A model generated the notes under the pieces. The model made no database searches. It was not told the origin of the DNA and was given only the letters and a program-made list of their open reading frames with translations. Below, one piece after another: positions 16,159 through 25,246 of a stretch of 64,000 bases of DNA. Within the stretch, counting starts at the first letter, position 1. Every line of letters starts with the position of its first letter. Source of the stretch: Streptomyces olivochromogenes (lineage in GTDB: Bacteria > Actinomycetota > Actinomycetes > Streptomycetales > Streptomycetaceae); the NCBI RefSeq assembly GCF_001514115.1, contig NZ_KQ948464.1, positions 124,001 through 188,000 of the forward strand, given 5' to 3'. Position numbers and translations under genes: made by a program.

Positions 16159-17673
16159 GTGGGCCAGGGGGACACCGGAATACGGGCCGCGGCGACGGGA
16201 CAGCCAGCGGCCTCGCGCAGCCGCAGGGGTGCCGTCGTCGCCGCCCTGATGCTCTCCATGGCGCTGGCCGCGCTCGACTCCACCATCGTCTCCACGGCCG
16301 TACCGCAGATCGTCGGCGACCTCGGCGGCTTCTCCGTCTTCTCCTGGCTGTTCTCGGGCTATCTGCTCGCGGTGACGGTCACCCTGCCGGTGTACGGGAA
16401 GCTGTCCGACACCTTCGGCCGCAAGCCGGTCCTCGTCGCGGGCGCCGCCGTCTTCCTCCTCGGCTCGCTGCTGTGCGCCACCGCCTGGAACATGGCCGCG
16501 CTCATCGCCTTCCGGATCGTGCAGGGCCTGGGCGGCGGCGCGTTGCAGGGCACGGTGCAGACGCTCGCCGCGGACCTCTACCCGCTCAAGGAGCGCCCCA
16601 AGATCCAGGCCAAGCTGTCCACGGTGTGGGCGACCTCGGCGATCGCGGGCCCCTCCCTGGGCGGGGTTCTCGCCGCGTACGCCGACTGGCGCTGGATCTT
16701 CCTCATCAACCTGCCGATCGGCGCGCTGGCGCTGTGGCTGATCGTCCGCCATCTGCACGAGCCGGTGCGGGAGTCCTCCGGCCGCCGCCCCCGGATCGAC
16801 TGGGCGGGCGCGCTGGCCGTCTTCGCCTGCGGCGGTGTGCTGCTCACCGCGCTGGTGCAGGGTGGAGTCGCCTGGGACTGGCTGTCGGCCCCGTCGCTCG
16901 CCCTGTTCGGTACGGGACTCGCGCTGATCGGTGCCGTGGTCGTGATCGAACGCCGGGCGGCCGAGCCGATCATCCCCGGGTGGGTGTGGCGGCGCCGCAC
17001 GATCGCGGCCGTCAATCTGGCGCTCGGCGCACTGGGGTTGCTCATGGTCGCCCCCACGGTGTTCCTGCCCACGTACGCGCAGGCGGTCCTGGGCCTCGCG
17101 CCCGTCGCCGCCGGATTCGTGCTCTCCGTGTGGACGTTGAGCTGGCCGGTGTCGGCGGCGTTCAGCCAGCACGTCTACGGGCGGATCGGCTTCCGCAACA
17201 CCGCGATGCTCGGCATCGCCGCCGCGACCCTGATCCTGCTCGCCTTCCCCTTCCTGCCCTATCCCGGCGAGCCCTGGCAGCCGGCTCTGCTGATGCTCCT
17301 GCTGGGCGGCGCCCTGGGCCTCTTCCAACTCCCCCTGATCATCGGCGTCCAGTCGACGGTCGGCTGGGAGGAACGCGGCACGACGACGGCGTCGGTCCTC
17401 TTCTGCCGCCAGACCGGGCAGACCATCGGAGCGACCCTGTTCGGCGCGATCGCCAACGGGGTGCTGGCCGCGCGGCTCGGCGGCGCCGGGGACCTGGACG
17501 CGGTGACGCGGGCGCTGGACTCGGGCGCGCCCGGCGAACATGTGCGCCACGCGGTCGCCGACGCGGTCCACGCCGTCTACCTGGGTGCGGCGGGCGCCGC
17601 CGCACTCGCCTTCCTGGTCCTGCTGTTCGTGGCACCGCGGCGCTTTCCGGTCATCAGGAATCCCGGGGACTGA
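16159..17673 (+). CDS. MFS drug-export type transporter (DHA2 family, 14 TMS)
   Basis: A 504-residue proton-coupled exporter. Motif A appears as GKLSDTFGRKPVLV, motif D1/C-like glycine-rich helices as RIVQGLGGGALQGTVQTLAADLYP and the DHA2 opening as LDSTIVSTAVPQIVGDLGG. About 14 hydrophobic segments are visible; the end is a short cytosolic tail. The frame is open from ATG 16105, but GTG 16159 has GGGGAGG 8 bases upstream, so it is preferred. Members export antibiotics or other hydrophobic cations. No regulator gene sits beside it; divergent from the ABC operon. Confidence 0.9.
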   Translation: MGQGDTGIRAAATGQPAASRSRRGAVVAALMLSMALAALDSTIVSTAVPQIVGDLGGFSVFSWLFSGYLLAVTVTLPVYGKLSDTFGRKPVLVAGAAVFLLGSLLCATAWNMAALIAFRIVQGLGGGALQGTVQTLAADLYPLKERPKIQAKLSTVWATSAIAGPSLGGVLAAYADWRWIFLINLPIGALALWLIVRHLHEPVRESSGRRPRIDWAGALAVFACGGVLLTALVQGGVAWDWLSAPSLALFGTGLALIGAVVVIERRAAEPIIPGWVWRRRTIAAVNLALGALGLLMVAPTVFLPTYAQAVLGLAPVAAGFVLSVWTLSWPVSAAFSQHVYGRIGFRNTAMLGIAAATLILLAFPFLPYPGEPWQPALLMLLLGGALGLFQLPLIIGVQSTVGWEERGTTTASVLFCRQTGQTIGATLFGAIANGVLAARLGGAGDLDAVTRALDSGAPGEHVRHAVADAVHAVYLGAAGAAALAFLVLLFVAPRRFPVIRNPGD

Positions 17674-17897
17674 GGAGAGCCGGCCTCCCTGGGTGGCAGG
17701 TCCGGAGTGGAACTGTTGGTGAACTCCCGATGTAAAGGCGGGTAACACCCCAGGTCGCCGAAGTAAGCGCATACCGACCGCTCAGTTCGGTGAAAGCCCC
17801 ACGCATCGCGGCTACCTGCGAGTAGCGTGCGTGCCTCGCCCACCCCCCAACTCCCTGCGGTCCGCACCGGGCCCGAGCCACGCAAGGAGATCACGGG

Positions 17898-18395
17898 ATG
17901 CAAGACGCGTTCTCGTCCCCCGAGTACCAGCGGCGGCTCCAGCCGCCGTACGACCCGCTCCACCCACCGCCGCACCCGTCCCCGCACCCGTTCCCCCACC
18001 ACACGTCGCCCTCGCACCTCACCTATCCCTGGCAACCGCAGCCCCAGCCACCCGAACCCGAGAGAAGGCGGCAACCGCGTCACCGCGCACTCGGCCGGCA
18101 CAGCGACATCCGCGTCCTGCGCGGTGCCTATCGCCGGCAACGGCGGGTCGCGACGCTCACCGCGCTCGGCTACTTCACCCTCTTCCTCCTCCTGTCGGCG
18201 TTCGCGCCGGGTCTGATGGCGAGCGAAGTCTCCGGCGGACTGCCGACCGGACTGCTGCTCGGCCTGCTCCAGGTGCCGGTGACCTGCCTGGCGATCGGGC
18301 TGTACGAGTACACCGCGCGCCGGCGCGTCGACCCGATCGCGGACCGGATCCGCCGGCAGACCCAGCTGGACGCGAAGCGGGAGGCGGCCCGATGA
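17898..18395 (+). CDS. DUF485 family membrane protein
   Basis: A 165-residue protein. The first ~60 residues are Pro/His/Gln-rich and disordered; then RHSDIRVLRGAYRRQRRVATLTALGYFTLFLLLSAF starts the DUF485 domain with two membrane helices, and the tail is charged. DUF485 genes regularly precede actP-type acetate/solute symporters and are thought to assist them. Here the stop overlaps the symporter start by 4 bases (ATGA), so the two are translated together. Start ATG follows AAGGAGATCACGGG. Confidence 0.85.
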   Translation: MQDAFSSPEYQRRLQPPYDPLHPPPHPSPHPFPHHTSPSHLTYPWQPQPQPPEPERRRQPRHRALGRHSDIRVLRGAYRRQRRVATLTALGYFTLFLLLSAFAPGLMASEVSGGLPTGLLLGLLQVPVTCLAIGLYEYTARRRVDPIADRIRRQTQLDAKREAAR

Positions 18396-20038
18396 GCCAG
18401 GTGTCCGAGATGACCGCCCTGACGAGTATGGTCGGGTTCAGCAGTTCCGCGCGGGCCATGTCACTGGTGGCGTTCACGGCCGTCGCCACGATCACGCTGC
18501 TGCTGTGCGTGATGACCGGGCCGGACCGCGACGACCTCGACGAGTTCTACACGGGCTACGGCTCCCTGTCGCCGATGCGCAACGGCCTCGCCATCGCCGG
18601 GGACTACATCTCCGCCGCGACCGTCCTCGGCACCGGCGGCGTCATCGCCCTCGCCGGGTACGACGGTGTCGTCCTCGCCCTCAGCACCGCCCTGTCGCTG
18701 ATGCTGCTGATGTTCCTGCTGGCCGAACCGCTGCGCAACGCGGGCCGGTTCACCATGGGCGACGCGCTCGCACGACGGATGCCGGGGCGCGCGGTACGCA
18801 TCACGGCCTGCGCCGCGACCCTCGTCGCCCTGCTGCCGCTGATGCTGGTCCAGCTCGCGGGCGCGGGCGATCTGCTGGCCTTCATCCTCGGCTTCTCCAG
18901 CGACTCCCTCAAGACCGGCTGCATCATCGGCCTCGGCACACTGATGATCAGCTACGCGGCGATCGGCGGCATGAAGGGCACCGCCCTCATCCAGATCCTG
19001 AAGATCGTGATGCTGCTCGGCTCCGGCACCGTGGTCTCCGCCCTCATCCTGCAGCGCTTCGGCTGGGACCCCGGGGCCCTGTTCGACACCGCCGCCCGCA
19101 ACAGCGGCGTCGGAACCGCCTTCCTGCACTCCGGCCTGCAGTTCGCGGGCGGCCCCGACCCCCGTATCGACATGATCAGTTCCGAGCTGACCGTGGTTCT
19201 CGGCGGCGCATGCCTGCCGCACATCACCATGCGCATGTACACCGCGAACAGCGCCCGCCAGGTCCGCCGCTCGATGTCCTGGGCGGTGCCCTGCGTGGCC
19301 GTCTTCGTCCTGGTCATCACGGTCGTCGGCTTCGGTGCCACGGCGCTGATCGGACGGTCCGTGATCGCGGCCGCCGACCCGCAGGGCAACACGGCGTACC
19401 TGCTGGGATCCAGGGCCGCGTTCGGACCGGACGTCTCGACGGCCGAGACCCTCCTCTTCACGACCGTGACGACGGCGATCTTCCTCACGCTCCTCGCCTC
19501 GGTCGCCGGGATGATCCTCGCCTGCGCCAACTCCCTCGCCCACGACGTGTTCGCCGGGCGGATCCGGGAGCTGTCCCCGCGCCGCGAGATGACCCTCGCC
19601 CGCGTCTCGGCGCTCGCGGTCGGCGCACCGGCGATCCTGCTCGCCACCCTCGTCCAGCACCGCAGCCTGCAACCCCTGGTCACGCTGTCGTTCTGCCTGG
19701 GCGCCTCGGCCATAGCGCCCGCGCTGGTCTACGGCCTCTTCTGGCGCCGCTACACCCGCACGGGCCTCCTGTGCACCCTCATCGGCGGAACGCTGACCGT
19801 CCTGATCCTCATGACCGGCACCAACCTGGTCTCCGGCTCCCCCACTTCGGCCTTCCCCGAGGCCGACTTCAACTGGTTCCCGTTCACCACCACCGGCCTC
19901 GTGTCCATTCCCCTGGGCTTCGCCTACGGGTGGCTGGGGACGGTGATCTCCGGGCGCCGCAAGGCCGAGGAACAGCGCAGACAGTACGAGGCGGTGGAGG
20001 GGTGGATCCTGGCGGGGGCGGTACGGAGAACGCCGTGA
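18392..20038 (+). CDS. Sodium:solute symporter, ActP-like (SSF family)
   Basis: A 548-residue protein with about 13 hydrophobic segments. The DDLDEFYTGYGSLSPMRNGLAIAGDYISAATVLG start is the typical ActP/SSS family opening (substrate and Na+ site in the broken first helices); TVVLGGACLPHITMRMYTAN matches the conserved helix-8 region. Members carry short monocarboxylates such as acetate or pyruvate. The ATG at 18392 overlaps the end of the DUF485 gene, the usual partner order. The C-terminus is a short charged tail. Substrate not determined. Confidence 0.9.
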   Translation: MSQVSEMTALTSMVGFSSSARAMSLVAFTAVATITLLLCVMTGPDRDDLDEFYTGYGSLSPMRNGLAIAGDYISAATVLGTGGVIALAGYDGVVLALSTALSLMLLMFLLAEPLRNAGRFTMGDALARRMPGRAVRITACAATLVALLPLMLVQLAGAGDLLAFILGFSSDSLKTGCIIGLGTLMISYAAIGGMKGTALIQILKIVMLLGSGTVVSALILQRFGWDPGALFDTAARNSGVGTAFLHSGLQFAGGPDPRIDMISSELTVVLGGACLPHITMRMYTANSARQVRRSMSWAVPCVAVFVLVITVVGFGATALIGRSVIAAADPQGNTAYLLGSRAAFGPDVSTAETLLFTTVTTAIFLTLLASVAGMILACANSLAHDVFAGRIRELSPRREMTLARVSALAVGAPAILLATLVQHRSLQPLVTLSFCLGASAIAPALVYGLFWRRYTRTGLLCTLIGGTLTVLILMTGTNLVSGSPTSAFPEADFNWFPFTTTGLVSIPLGFAYGWLGTVISGRRKAEEQRRQYEAVEGWILAGAVRRTP

Positions 20039-20047
20039 GGGGCGGCG

Positions 20048-20935
20048 CTACTCCACCGGTGCCCGCCCGGTCAGCGTCATGAGACTCGTACGCACCTGAT
20101 CCATCTGCGCCCGTACGTCATCCCACCGCTCACCGTGCTCACGCAGCACCCGCTCCGTCTCCCGAACGATCCGCTCCTCACGAACACGAGCCCCGGCCAA
20201 CACCTCGGCGGCCCGCGCCGTCGCGTCCTCCTGCCCGTGCCGGGCGAATTCCTCGGCCTCGGCCACAGCACGCTCGGCCTCGGCCACCGCGGCCTCGGCG
20301 CGCACCTCCCGCTCCATCTGGTGCGCGTCGAGCGCGGCCGCCCGCTCCGCCTCCGCTCGCTCCACCTCCGCCCAGCGCTCGGCGTGCTCCTTCTCCTGCT
20401 CGTCGAGGAGGCCCTCGGCGCGCTGCCGCACCTCGCGCAGCGCCGCCAGCGTCTCCCCCCGACCCTCCTTGACCGCGCGACGGGCGGCGATCCGCATCTC
20501 GTCGGCCTCGGCGCGGGCGGCGAGGAGACGGTGCCGGGCGCACTCCTCGGCCTCGCCGCGCAACTCGTCGGCGTACGCCTGCGCCGCCTCACGCATCCGC
20601 CGCCCCTCCGCCTCGGCCTCCTCGACAGCCAGCCGGGCCGCGCTCCGCGCGTTCTCGCGCACCGCCGCGGCCTCCTCCTCGCCGAGCTCGCGAATCCGGC
20701 AGGCACGCTCGCCGAGCGTCTCGTACATCTGCGGGGCCAGCCGCGCCACGACCTCCCGCAGCCGCCCGACCTCCGCGTCCATCTCCTTGGCCAGGACGGT
20801 CAGCCGGGCGGCCCGTTCCCAGGCGGCGTCGCGGACCTGCGAGAGCGCGGCGAAGTACGCGTCGACCTGCTCGGGACGGTAACCGCGCCCCCGTACGGCC
20901 ACGAAGCCGTGCGGCGACACCGATGCGCTGCTCAT
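20048..20935 (-). CDS. Coiled-coil DivIVA-like protein
   Basis: A 295-residue, Ala/Glu/Arg-rich protein. The N-terminus GFVAVRGRGYRPEQVDAYFAAL is a DivIVA-domain signature, followed by almost continuous heptad-like coiled coil (residues ~30-270) and a short end. Related Streptomyces proteins are often mis-named cellulose-binding protein; by analogy with Scy/FilP-type proteins a cytoskeletal or polar-growth role is possible but unproven. Start ATG 20933-20935 has GAGAGGGG upstream; a GTG six codons earlier would overlap that site. Convergent with the symporter, 9 bases apart. Confidence 0.8.
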   Translation of the reverse strand: MSSASVSPHGFVAVRGRGYRPEQVDAYFAALSQVRDAAWERAARLTVLAKEMDAEVGRLREVVARLAPQMYETLGERACRIRELGEEEAAAVRENARSAARLAVEEAEAEGRRMREAAQAYADELRGEAEECARHRLLAARAEADEMRIAARRAVKEGRGETLAALREVRQRAEGLLDEQEKEHAERWAEVERAEAERAAALDAHQMEREVRAEAAVAEAERAVAEAEEFARHGQEDATARAAEVLAGARVREERIVRETERVLREHGERWDDVRAQMDQVRTSLMTLTGRAPVE

Positions 20936-21052
20936 CCCCGGACCCCTCTCCACTGTGCGACGTACAACACGATTTGGCGCACATCTTGGTGGATCAGGCG
21001 TAAGTGTTCATAACGCGACACTCCGCGCATTCGTAGCGGTCAGCCACGTAAA

Positions 21053-21094
21053 AAAAGGGTTGGACCCGGTCGTACGACCGGGTCCAACCCTTTT
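21053..21094. terminator. Perfect 42-base palindrome terminator
   Basis: AAAAGGGTTGGACCCGGTCGT (21053-21073) is exactly complementary to the following 21 bases (21074-21094), with A-runs and T-runs at both ends. On the minus strand it is followed by six T residues, so it ends the transcript of the large toxin/immunity gene at 21124 before the coiled-coil gene. Confidence 0.9.
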
Positions 21095-21123
21095 CGGCTC
21101 CCTGACGGACGCTCAGCGCCGCA

Positions 21124-24024
21124 TCACAGCAAGCCGTCCCACATCTGCTCCAACAGCACCGACCACCAGCTCTCCGGCGAGCCGAGCGCCGCCGGGTCGA
21201 GCGAGGCGAGCTGCGCCTGGAAGTCGACGGTCCAGCGGCCCGCCTGCTCCTGGTTGAGCCCGAACCGCAGCCGCCACATCCGGCCGAGCAGGGCCAGACA
21301 GCGCGCGAACTCGGGCAGCCCCGTGTTCACGAACTGCGGCGGCACCGAGGCACCGCCCGGGCCCGCCTCCACCGGCACGGCCACGATGTTCGCGGTGCCG
21401 TACTGGACACAGATCGCCTTGCCGAAGTCACTGCCCATGACAAGGTACGAGCCCGCGTCCGCGGCCGGCTGCACCCCACGCTCCTGCGCCAGCTCGGCGA
21501 GCGTCGGCACCGGACGGCCGGGCTGCGCCTGCGCCCAGAAGAACGGGCCCATGTCGACCGGCAGTCCGGCCACCACCAGCGTGTGCGCCACGATGTTCGG
21601 CACACCCTGCCGCGACACTGCGGCCTGGTCGAACCGGAACAGACCCGGCCCGAACGCCGCCGCCAGCTCCTGCCCGATCGCCTCCGGCGGAACCGGCGGT
21701 GCGGGCTGCACCGGCGGAATCGGCGCGCGCACCGGCGCCGGACGCGCGGGACCGTCCGCCACCTGGTGCAACTCGCCCTGGTGCGCGAGGAGCTGGTGCA
21801 TGCCCTGCTGACGGCTCGCGTGATCCGTGCCGTACGGCGCGATGCTGGTGATCCGCGCCTGCGGCCAGCTCTCCCGGATCATCCGCGCGCAGTACGCGCC
21901 CGGCAGCTCGCACGACTCCAACTCCGTGTGCAACTCCAGCACTTGCTGCGGCGGCACGTTCATCGCGCGCAGCTCGTGCAGGATCTGCCACTCCGGGTGC
22001 GGGGTCCCCGGCGCGGAGCGCCGGATCAACTGCTGCTCGGAACCGTCCTGCGCGCGGTAGCGCAGTACGGCCTGATACCCCGGCCCGACGGTCGGCTGAC
22101 CGGCCTGCGGGTAGCCGTACGCCGGAGCCTGCTGCCCCGGCGGCATCGCCTGACCGGGCATCGGCTGACCGGGCATGGGCGGTCCGGGCATCGGCTGTCC
22201 CGGCATCGGCTGACCGGGCATGGGTTGTCCCGGCATCGGCTGCGGCGCGCCCGGAGGCATGCCGGGGGCCTGCGGGGGCGGCGGTACGCCGGGACCGGCG
22301 ACCGGAGGACCGGCCGGAGGGCCGGCCAGCATGGTGGCGGCGTGGTGGACACCGCCCGGGGGCGGGGTGCCCGGAGACTGCGGAGCACCGGGCACACCAG
22401 GCGCACCGGGCGTACCCGGAGGCTGAGGCGCGCCGGGTCCGCCCGCGGGCGGACCCGCCAGCATGGTCGCGGCGTGATGGACACCCCCGGGAGGCGTACC
22501 GCCCGGAGGCTGAGGCGTACCACCCGGAGGCTGCGGAGCGCCGGGGGCGGCAGGCGCACCAGGAACTCCGGGCCCGTTCGGGCCGAGCTGCGAGACGAGC
22601 TGCGTCGGTACGTACCCGCCCGCCGGGGTGCCCGGAGCACCGGGCCCGGACGACGGCGGCGGGGGCGGAGGCGGCGGGGTACTCCCCGGCCGCGCACCCG
22701 GTACGCCCGGGGCGCTCGGCGGAGGCGGCGTGCTCACGCCACCGCCCCGCGCGCCCCTCGGCGGCGCCTGCGCCTTGCTGGTCGCGGCGTCGGCGATGTC
22801 ACCGGCGTTCGGCGGCAGCGGCCGCGGCGGCGCGACGGGAGGCTGCCCCTGCGGGTACCCGTAACCAGGCGCACCGGGCGGGGGCGTGCCCTGCGGACCA
22901 CCGGGAGGCGGCGGGGGAGGAGGAGGCGTCCCGGGAGCACCACCGGGCCCCTGCGGGTAGCCGTACGCGGCCGGCGGTCCAGAAGGAGGCGTGCCCTGCG
23001 GACGACCGGGAGCCGGAACGCCAGGAACCGGCGCACCCGGAGGCGGCGTGCCCGGCAGGCCCGGCGCACCCGGGCCTGCCTGTGGGTAGCCGTACGCCGG
23101 CGGGGCCGTGCGGTCGTCGACCGCGGGCGCCTGCGCCGTGCGCGGGAGTTGACTGCCGCCGGACATCAGAGCCGTCTTGGCGTCCGGGGTCACACCGGGC
23201 GGCACCCCCGGACCCGCCTTGTCGTCGACGTCGGTCAGCGGCGGCGCGAACACGGTCGCAGGCAGCGGCACGGAACGGTCCTCGCCCCCGTCCCCGGCGG
23301 TGTCCGTCCCCGCCCACGGAGTCGCCGAAGCGGGCACGCCCGGCACCCCCACGGCATCCCGCGGACCCGCGTCCCGCTCGTCACCGGCCGCGGCGGCGGG
23401 CCACGACGGCGCGTCCGAAGGGGAAGAGGGCGAAGGGGGAGATGAGTGAGAGGGGGGAGAAGGGTGAGAGGGGGGTGCAGGGGGAGATGAGGGCGAAGGC
23501 GTCGTCGAACCACCAGCCGCGGAAGCCCCGTTGGCATGGGAACCGTCGTGTGCACCCGCACCGGAACCCGCGTGGGAACCCGCACCGAGGGCGGCCCCGG
23601 TACCCGCGCCATGGGCGCCGCCGGCCGTCGCGCCCGCCCGCCGATCCGCAATGCCCAGCTTGTCCGCCGCCTCCTGCAACCACTCCGGAGGACTCAGCAA
23701 GAACGACGTCTGGTTCAGATCGACCCGGGCCAAAGGCGCCGGAGCCGCTTCCGGGGCCGCCTGCGGCACCCCGTACTCCTCCTCGTACCGGCGGATCACC
23801 TCACCGACCGGCAGCCCGGGCCAGAGCGTCGCCTCCCCGCTGTCCCGCGCGATGACGAGCCGCTGCGCGCCCCCGTCGGAACGCGGACCGTCGACGCGGT
23901 CCTCGGCCCACACCACGAACCCGAGTTCGAACTCCCGCACCCGCACCTCACGGTGCTGGTACCCGGGCACCTCGCCGTTGATCCACTCTTCCGCGCGCTC
24001 CTGCGCCTGCGCGAAGGTCACCAT
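21124..24024 (-). CDS. Imm35/YrhB - Pro/Gly linker - deaminase - SUKH-4 polyprotein
   Basis: A 966-residue mosaic. Residues 1-~85 (FAQAQERAEEWINGEVPGY, then REVRVREFELGFVVWAED, then GEVIRRYEEEYG) match Imm35/YrhB immunity domains. A short SFLLSPPEWLQEAADKLGI segment follows, then ~450 residues of Pro/Gly/Ala repeats including MPGQP repeats (near 600-635). Residues ~655-750 form a nucleic-acid deaminase of XOO_2897 type: HPEWQILHEL (His-x-Glu) and ESCELPGAYCARMI (paired Cys), the zinc and catalytic residues. Residues ~780-966 (FGPGLFRFDQAAV, LPVDMGPFFWA, SDFGKAICVQYGTANIV, WSVLLEQMWDGLL) are a SUKH-4 immunity domain. So a mutator/toxin-type domain sits between two immunity-type domains. No signal, WXG or RHS part. 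Start ATG 24022-24024; stop precedes a strong terminator. Confidence 0.8.
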   Translation of the reverse strand: MVTFAQAQERAEEWINGEVPGYQHREVRVREFELGFVVWAEDRVDGPRSDGGAQRLVIARDSGEATLWPGLPVGEVIRRYEEEYGVPQAAPEAAPAPLARVDLNQTSFLLSPPEWLQEAADKLGIADRRAGATAGGAHGAGTGAALGAGSHAGSGAGAHDGSHANGASAAGGSTTPSPSSPPAPPSHPSPPSHSSPPSPSSPSDAPSWPAAAAGDERDAGPRDAVGVPGVPASATPWAGTDTAGDGGEDRSVPLPATVFAPPLTDVDDKAGPGVPPGVTPDAKTALMSGGSQLPRTAQAPAVDDRTAPPAYGYPQAGPGAPGLPGTPPPGAPVPGVPAPGRPQGTPPSGPPAAYGYPQGPGGAPGTPPPPPPPPGGPQGTPPPGAPGYGYPQGQPPVAPPRPLPPNAGDIADAATSKAQAPPRGARGGGVSTPPPPSAPGVPGARPGSTPPPPPPPPSSGPGAPGTPAGGYVPTQLVSQLGPNGPGVPGAPAAPGAPQPPGGTPQPPGGTPPGGVHHAATMLAGPPAGGPGAPQPPGTPGAPGVPGAPQSPGTPPPGGVHHAATMLAGPPAGPPVAGPGVPPPPQAPGMPPGAPQPMPGQPMPGQPMPGQPMPGPPMPGQPMPGQAMPPGQQAPAYGYPQAGQPTVGPGYQAVLRYRAQDGSEQQLIRRSAPGTPHPEWQILHELRAMNVPPQQVLELHTELESCELPGAYCARMIRESWPQARITSIAPYGTDHASRQQGMHQLLAHQGELHQVADGPARPAPVRAPIPPVQPAPPVPPEAIGQELAAAFGPGLFRFDQAAVSRQGVPNIVAHTLVVAGLPVDMGPFFWAQAQPGRPVPTLAELAQERGVQPAADAGSYLVMGSDFGKAICVQYGTANIVAVPVEAGPGGASVPPQFVNTGLPEFARCLALLGRMWRLRFGLNQEQAGRWTVDFQAQLASLDPAALGSPESWWSVLLEQMWDGLL

Positions 24025-24031
24025 CGGACGT

Positions 24032-25018
24032 TCACTCCCCCAGGGAAGAGACGGGAACGGCGCGCGCGAAGCCACCGTCCACCATCAGGTTCGCCACCGT
24101 CGCCAACTCCGGCGGATTGCCCGCGAGTCGGGACAGGAACTGGTCGAAGTCGGCGCCGCAGGGCAGCAACAGCCGCTGCACACGCTCGGCCGGCGGCCAG
24201 GCGTCCTGGTCGCGGGCATCGTCGTACGCGCAGAACCAGACCGACCCGATCGCGTCACCCTTCACCTTGACGGCGAGCAGGCCGCCCTGCACGAATCCGA
24301 CGCACAGGTAGTCCTTGGTCAGATGGTCGCGCAGGCACTTGTTGATGTAGACGAGGTCGTTCACGGCGGCCTCCTCGCGCACCGTGAAGAACGGCTGGTC
24401 CACCAGCAGACCCAGCTCCGCGTCGAGCGCGGCACCGACCGGCGCGCACCCGCCCGCGGCCTTCAGGAAGGACCGATAGGCACCCGGCAGCCGATAACCG
24501 AGATCCTCCTCGACCCCGAGCACCTGCTGCTCGCTCACCGCGACCGACGACTTCGGCAGCCCGAAGTGCGCGGGCCGCGTGTCCTGCAACGGACGCGTCC
24601 CCCGCTTGCCGTGATCGACGGCCGCCGTCGCGATACCGCCGTGATGCCGCAACAGCGCCTTGACCTCCACGGGGACGAGCTCCAGGCGCCGCGTGCCCCG
24701 CACGTGGTGCCAGGTCCAGCCATGCGGAGTGGCCACGGGCGGAATCGTGTCCCACAGGTCGTGCCCCGTGGTGGCGAGCGCGGCGTTCGCCGACACGTAG
24801 TCCGTCAACCGCAGTTCGTCCACGCCGAAACCCTCCGGAGGTTCGGCGATCTCCGCGGCGGCACGCGCGTACGGCGAGAAGTCGGGGTAGCCGTGCGCGT
24901 CGACCCGCACACCCCTGGGGTGGCGAGCGGCCCGGACCGGATCCGGGAAATGCACGACCTGCCCGGCGTAGGCCGCGTTCGGCGGCGCGGCTTGCTGCCC
25001 GAGCCGACCTGTCGTCAT
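24032..25018 (-). CDS. WHH-motif HNH/Endo VII nuclease fused to SMI1/KNR4 (SUKH) domain
   Basis: A 328-residue two-domain protein. Residues ~36-130 carry the WHH nuclease family pattern: GYPDFSPYARA, DYVSANAALA, then GWTWHHVRGTRRLELVPVEV (WHH at 103-105) and RHHGG (His ~125). Members with this motif are toxin nucleases of polymorphic toxin systems. Residues ~163-315 are a SUKH domain: VLGVEEDLGYRLPGAYRSFLKAAGG, FFTVREEAAVNDLVY, FDQFLSRLAG. Toxin and immunity type are thus in one chain. ATG 25016-25018 has AGGGGGCAA upstream. The stop is 7 bases before the start of the deaminase/SUKH-4 gene, so both form one operon, divergent from the YwqJ/SUKH-3 pair. Confidence 0.8.
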   Translation of the reverse strand: MTTGRLGQQAAPPNAAYAGQVVHFPDPVRAARHPRGVRVDAHGYPDFSPYARAAAEIAEPPEGFGVDELRLTDYVSANAALATTGHDLWDTIPPVATPHGWTWHHVRGTRRLELVPVEVKALLRHHGGIATAAVDHGKRGTRPLQDTRPAHFGLPKSSVAVSEQQVLGVEEDLGYRLPGAYRSFLKAAGGCAPVGAALDAELGLLVDQPFFTVREEAAVNDLVYINKCLRDHLTKDYLCVGFVQGGLLAVKVKGDAIGSVWFCAYDDARDQDAWPPAERVQRLLLPCGADFDQFLSRLAGNPPELATVANLMVDGGFARAVPVSSLGE

Positions 25019-25246
25019 GGCGATTGCCCCCTGCGGCGTTCTCAATAGCTGTTTGGATCGCGGATATCGACAGCCTATGCGGTTGGAAGACACCGGTCAC
25101 CGGGCCTCCGGTTCCGTGACCTGCCGTCACCCCGCCGTGACGGTATGACGAAGCCCGGGCGTGTCGCGCGCCCCAGCTACCGCACCCGCCACGCCATTTG
25201 GCAGTCTGTAGCCGCATCGGGGGATGCACGGGAGGGAAGAACGATC

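Noticed and set aside
21124..24024. The Pro/Gly-rich repeats as a CRISPR array or a collagen-like structural gene
   Set aside because: The repeats are in-frame coding units of 12-15 bases without spacers, and the ends of the protein are globular domains.
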